Assembly (NCBI GenBank): GCA_033854175.1
Contig: JAWOKN010000094.1
Span: 7,419 to 71,418 of the forward strand
DNA: 64,000 bases
Origin: DATKPE01 sp033854175
Lineage (GTDB): Bacteria > Bacteroidota > Ignavibacteria > UBA10030 > SZUA-254
Direction of reading: 5' to 3'
Both the position numbers and the translations under genes were made by a program. The notes under the pieces are model-generated. The model saw only the letters and a list, made by a program, of their open reading frames with translations, did no database searches and was not told the origin of the DNA. Below are positions 62,078-64,000 of this stretch, one piece after another (the stretch's first letter is position 1; every line of letters starts with the position of its first letter).

Positions 62078-63109
62078 CTACCCCAGCTTCATCACACCGC
62101 GGACTTCCGTCATCGTCTGGACAGCGACTTTCCTGGCGGCGGTTTCTCCTTCGTGAAGGATGGCTTTGACCTTCTCGGGATGTGATTCGTAGAACGCCCG
62201 CTTTTCCCTGAAGGGCGACAGGGTGTCGGAGATCTTTTTCGCAACATTCAACTTGCACTCGACACAACCCAACGCACCACTCCGGCAGTTTTTCTCAATT
62301 TCAGGCACCTCGGACGGGTTGAACTTCTGGTGATAGGTAAATATCAGACAGATTTCCGGCCTCCCGGGATCCCCCTTACGGATTTTCTGGGGGTCCGTGA
62401 TCGCCTTTTTCACCTTCGTACGGATTTCATCGGGTGAATCTGAAAGCAATATGGTGTTCCCGAGGGATTTGCTCATCCTTTTGCCGTCAAGCCCGGGTAA
62501 ACGCGCAAACCTCGTCACCTTCCCCTCCGGCTCGGGGAATACCTCACCGTACTGGGTGTTGAAACGGCGTGCGATCTCCCGCGTGATCTCGATGTGCGGA
62601 AGCTGATCCTCCCCCACGGGAACGAGCTCGCCCTTGTAGAGAAGGATGTCGGCAGACTGAAGGACCGGATAACCAAGATGACCGTAGGTGATGTTCTCTA
62701 TGTGAAGATCGCGCACCTGATCCTTGACGGTCGGATTGCGCTCAAGCCGTGCGGCGGTGATGAGCATCGAGAATATCAGATGCAGTTCGGTGTGCTCCTT
62801 GACCTGCGACTGACGGAACATCGGACTCAGGGCCGGATCGATCCCGGCCGCAAGCCAGTCGATGAGCATATCGATGGAATTCTGATAAATCAGGGAGGAA
62901 TCGAGATTCGTCGTCAGAGCGTGATAATCCGCAATGAGGTGAAAATTCTGATATTCGTGCTGGAGAGAAACCCAGTTTTCAAGAGCGCCGACCAGATGAC
63001 CGAGATGAAGCTTGCCTGTCGGCCGCATCCCGCTTAAAATACGTTTCTTCTTAGACAGATTATTCCTTTCATCGGAAGGTGACGGAAAGTCCCGTGTCAC
63101 GCATGGCAC
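62078..63109 (-). CDS. trpS: Tryptophanyl-tRNA synthetase
   Basis: 343 residues. The class I motifs are HLGHLVGAL (HIGH) and KRMSKSLGNT (KMSKS); LSGMRPTGKLHLGH is the family's opening. The first 20 residues before KKKRILSG are unusual in sequence and the ATG at 63109 has no ribosome site; AAAGGA lies inside, 5 bases before a CTG at about residue 18, so the true start may be internal. It begins 4 bases after the HNH nuclease stop. Confidence 0.93.
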   Translation of the reverse strand: MPCVTRDFPSPSDERNNLSKKKRILSGMRPTGKLHLGHLVGALENWVSLQHEYQNFHLIADYHALTTNLDSSLIYQNSIDMLIDWLAAGIDPALSPMFRQSQVKEHTELHLIFSMLITAARLERNPTVKDQVRDLHIENITYGHLGYPVLQSADILLYKGELVPVGEDQLPHIEITREIARRFNTQYGEVFPEPEGKVTRFARLPGLDGKRMSKSLGNTILLSDSPDEIRTKVKKAITDPQKIRKGDPGRPEICLIFTYHQKFNPSEVPEIEKNCRSGALGCVECKLNVAKKISDTLSPFREKRAFYESHPEKVKAILHEGETAARKVAVQTMTEVRGVMKLG

Positions 63110-63113
63110 GGAC

Positions 63114-63617
63114 TCAGTTCATAAAAAGGTATGGTTTCCATCTCTCGTCGACTGTTCCGACGAAGTGACGGATAAATGTGACATGGTTGGGTTTCATCGG
63201 CCTTCGGAGCAACCGCATATGGGCGTCGTCGGGCGTTCTGTTCCCCTTTTTATTGTTGCATTCTACACAAGCGGTGACGAGATTTTCCCAGGTGTCTTCA
63301 CCCGCGGTTGACTTGGGTATGATGTGATCAACGGTGAGGGTGACATCGGTACGGCCGCAATACTGACACCGGTGGCCGTCCCGCCGGAGGATGTTCTTTC
63401 TTGAAAGAATGATTTTCTTGTACGGCACACGCACGTAGACCCCCAGCCGTACTATACTGGGGAACGGCATCGCCATTGATACCGACCGGATCTGTTTTCC
63501 GTGGTGGGCTTCGATCAATTCAGCCTTTCCGAGAAAGAGAAGAATTATTGCCTTCTTTACATTACACACACTCATCGGTTCATAGTTTTGATTTAAAATG
63601 AGCACTTTGCTGCTCAT
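63114..63617 (-). CDS. HNH endonuclease family protein
   Basis: 167 residues from the ATG at 63617 (SSKVLILNQNYEPMSVC), the usual opening of a widespread, chromosomal HNH family. The nuclease fold has CQYCGRTDVTLTVDHIIP with the zinc cysteines of CxxC here and CVECNNKK later, and N in LVTACVECN. The biological role of this family is unknown; restriction-like or repair roles have been proposed. A perfect ribosome site (AAAGGAGGTG at 63661-63670) lies 44 bases before this ATG with no standard start behind it. Confidence 0.85.
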   Translation of the reverse strand: MSSKVLILNQNYEPMSVCNVKKAIILLFLGKAELIEAHHGKQIRSVSMAMPFPSIVRLGVYVRVPYKKIILSRKNILRRDGHRCQYCGRTDVTLTVDHIIPKSTAGEDTWENLVTACVECNNKKGNRTPDDAHMRLLRRPMKPNHVTFIRHFVGTVDERWKPYLFMN

Positions 63618-63703
63618 TCTACCGGATGAATCCGATACGTAATGAGAACTGAAGACTTTGCCACCTCCTTTCGGCCTATCGTGACGGTACCTTTTTTCTA
63701 AAA

Positions 63704-63731
63704 AATATAAGAAATTTTCGCTATTTGTCAA
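63704..63731 (-). promoter_or_regulatory. Promoter of the HNH nuclease-trpS operon
   Basis: On minus, perfect -35 TTGACA (63726-63731), a 16-bp spacer, and -10 TATATT (63704-63709). Start of transcription near 63697, about 80 bases before the ATG at 63617. Confidence 0.72.
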
Positions 63732-63883
63732 GATGAGGCACCCGTGATGGCTGCCCCATCGCCGGAGTTCAGTATGCCTCTGAGATGACGATGGTTGGCA
63801 TTGTGGTAGTCAAACGGCCCGTCTTCACACCAATCCATGCGTCCCGCCATCCCTGTCTGCCTGGAAAACGCCTCATCCGGCCC

Positions 63884-64000
63884 CTATTGCAGCTTTTTGC
63901 CGTCCAGATCGCAAAGCACGATATCACCAAGCTTCAGTGCGGCTATTCTCTCCTTGATCGTCGCGAGATCTCCCACCACGACAACAGCCATGTGGTTGGT
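63884..64000 (-). CDS. M16 family peptidase-like protein, partial (only the C-terminal 38 residues in the window)
   Basis: An open frame enters from the right edge and ends at TAG (63884-63886). The last residues include MAVVVVGDLATIKERIAALK and a DLDGKKLQ end. In M16 zinc peptidases the protein often closes with a similar valine-rich VVVGD strand followed by a helix and a D-x-D/DG tail, so this is the likely family. The evidence is short. A gap of 150 bases without a gene separates it from the HNH promoter. Confidence 0.55.
   Translation of the reverse strand, partial: TNHMAVVVVGDLATIKERIAALKLGDIVLCDLDGKKLQ

Noticed and set aside
63114..63617. Homing endonuclease or IscB-like RNA-guided nuclease
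   Set aside because: The protein has only the small HNH domain, no RuvC or bridge helix, and sits in an operon with trpS.

Overview
The window looks like chromosome from the Bacteroidota/Chlorobiota side of the FCB group, most likely an Ignavibacteria- or Kapabacteria-like lineage. The clues are a type IX secretion (T9SS) C-terminal sorting domain with the NYPNPFNPST motif, a PorD (DUF4835) protein, a PorV/PorQ-like barrel, a TonB receptor with a carboxypeptidase-like leader domain, HprK, and S9/M14/M64 exopeptidases. Unlike Bacteroides and Flavobacterium, the genes often have clear Shine-Dalgarno sites, and several promoters have a conventional TTGACA -35 with a TATATT -10. Most genes are on the minus strand; only porD, ackA and the electron-transfer operon run on plus. 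I see no insertion sequence, prophage or CRISPR array, and no gene-free stretch longer than 300 bases.

Layout. 1-3677: nucleotide-sugar genes (UDP-glucose dehydrogenase, UDP-xylose synthase, a DegT aminotransferase and the start of a secreted protein). 3841-3931: tRNA-Ser(CGA). 4096-9312: a LysM lytic transglycosylase, an acyl-CoA carboxylase beta chain and mnmA. 9461-13023: a divergent, secretion-linked locus of two beta-barrels facing porD. 13049-23941: a long, tightly packed run bamA/tamA-like, holB, metG, a small unknown gene, a glycosyltransferase, a wecE-like transaminase, tatD and a HEAT-cyclophilin fusion. 24105-31354: DUF2795, M23 peptidase, hprK-hpf, xerC/D, topA, ybeY and a cold-shock gene with its own promoter and terminator. 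31527-41023: a metallo-beta-lactamase-fold hydrolase, gamma-carbonic anhydrase, DUF3108, S41 protease, a GT2 enzyme, a lipoprotein, a TonB receptor and lysS. 41122-48785: a T9SS cargo protein and three peptidases (S9, M14, M64), suggesting peptide use. 49239-50486: acetate kinase. 58358-64000: rluB-like, an MFS transporter, scpB-scpA, trpS, an HNH nuclease and the tail of an M16 peptidase.

The most interesting part is the plus-strand operon at 50766-58361. Its five genes overlap or lie within about 10 bases of each other. They encode a membrane protein with two His-x13-His pairs (predicted di-haem b), a 20-haem and a 28-haem c-type cytochrome built from the same tri-haem module, an outer-membrane beta-barrel, and a membrane-anchored iron-sulphur flavoprotein whose FAD/NAD fold appears circularly permuted. 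Together they could form a complete route for electrons from NAD(P)H or quinol to the cell surface, an extracellular electron transfer conduit of unusual composition. A CRP/FNR-like palindrome lies in the leader between ackA and this operon.
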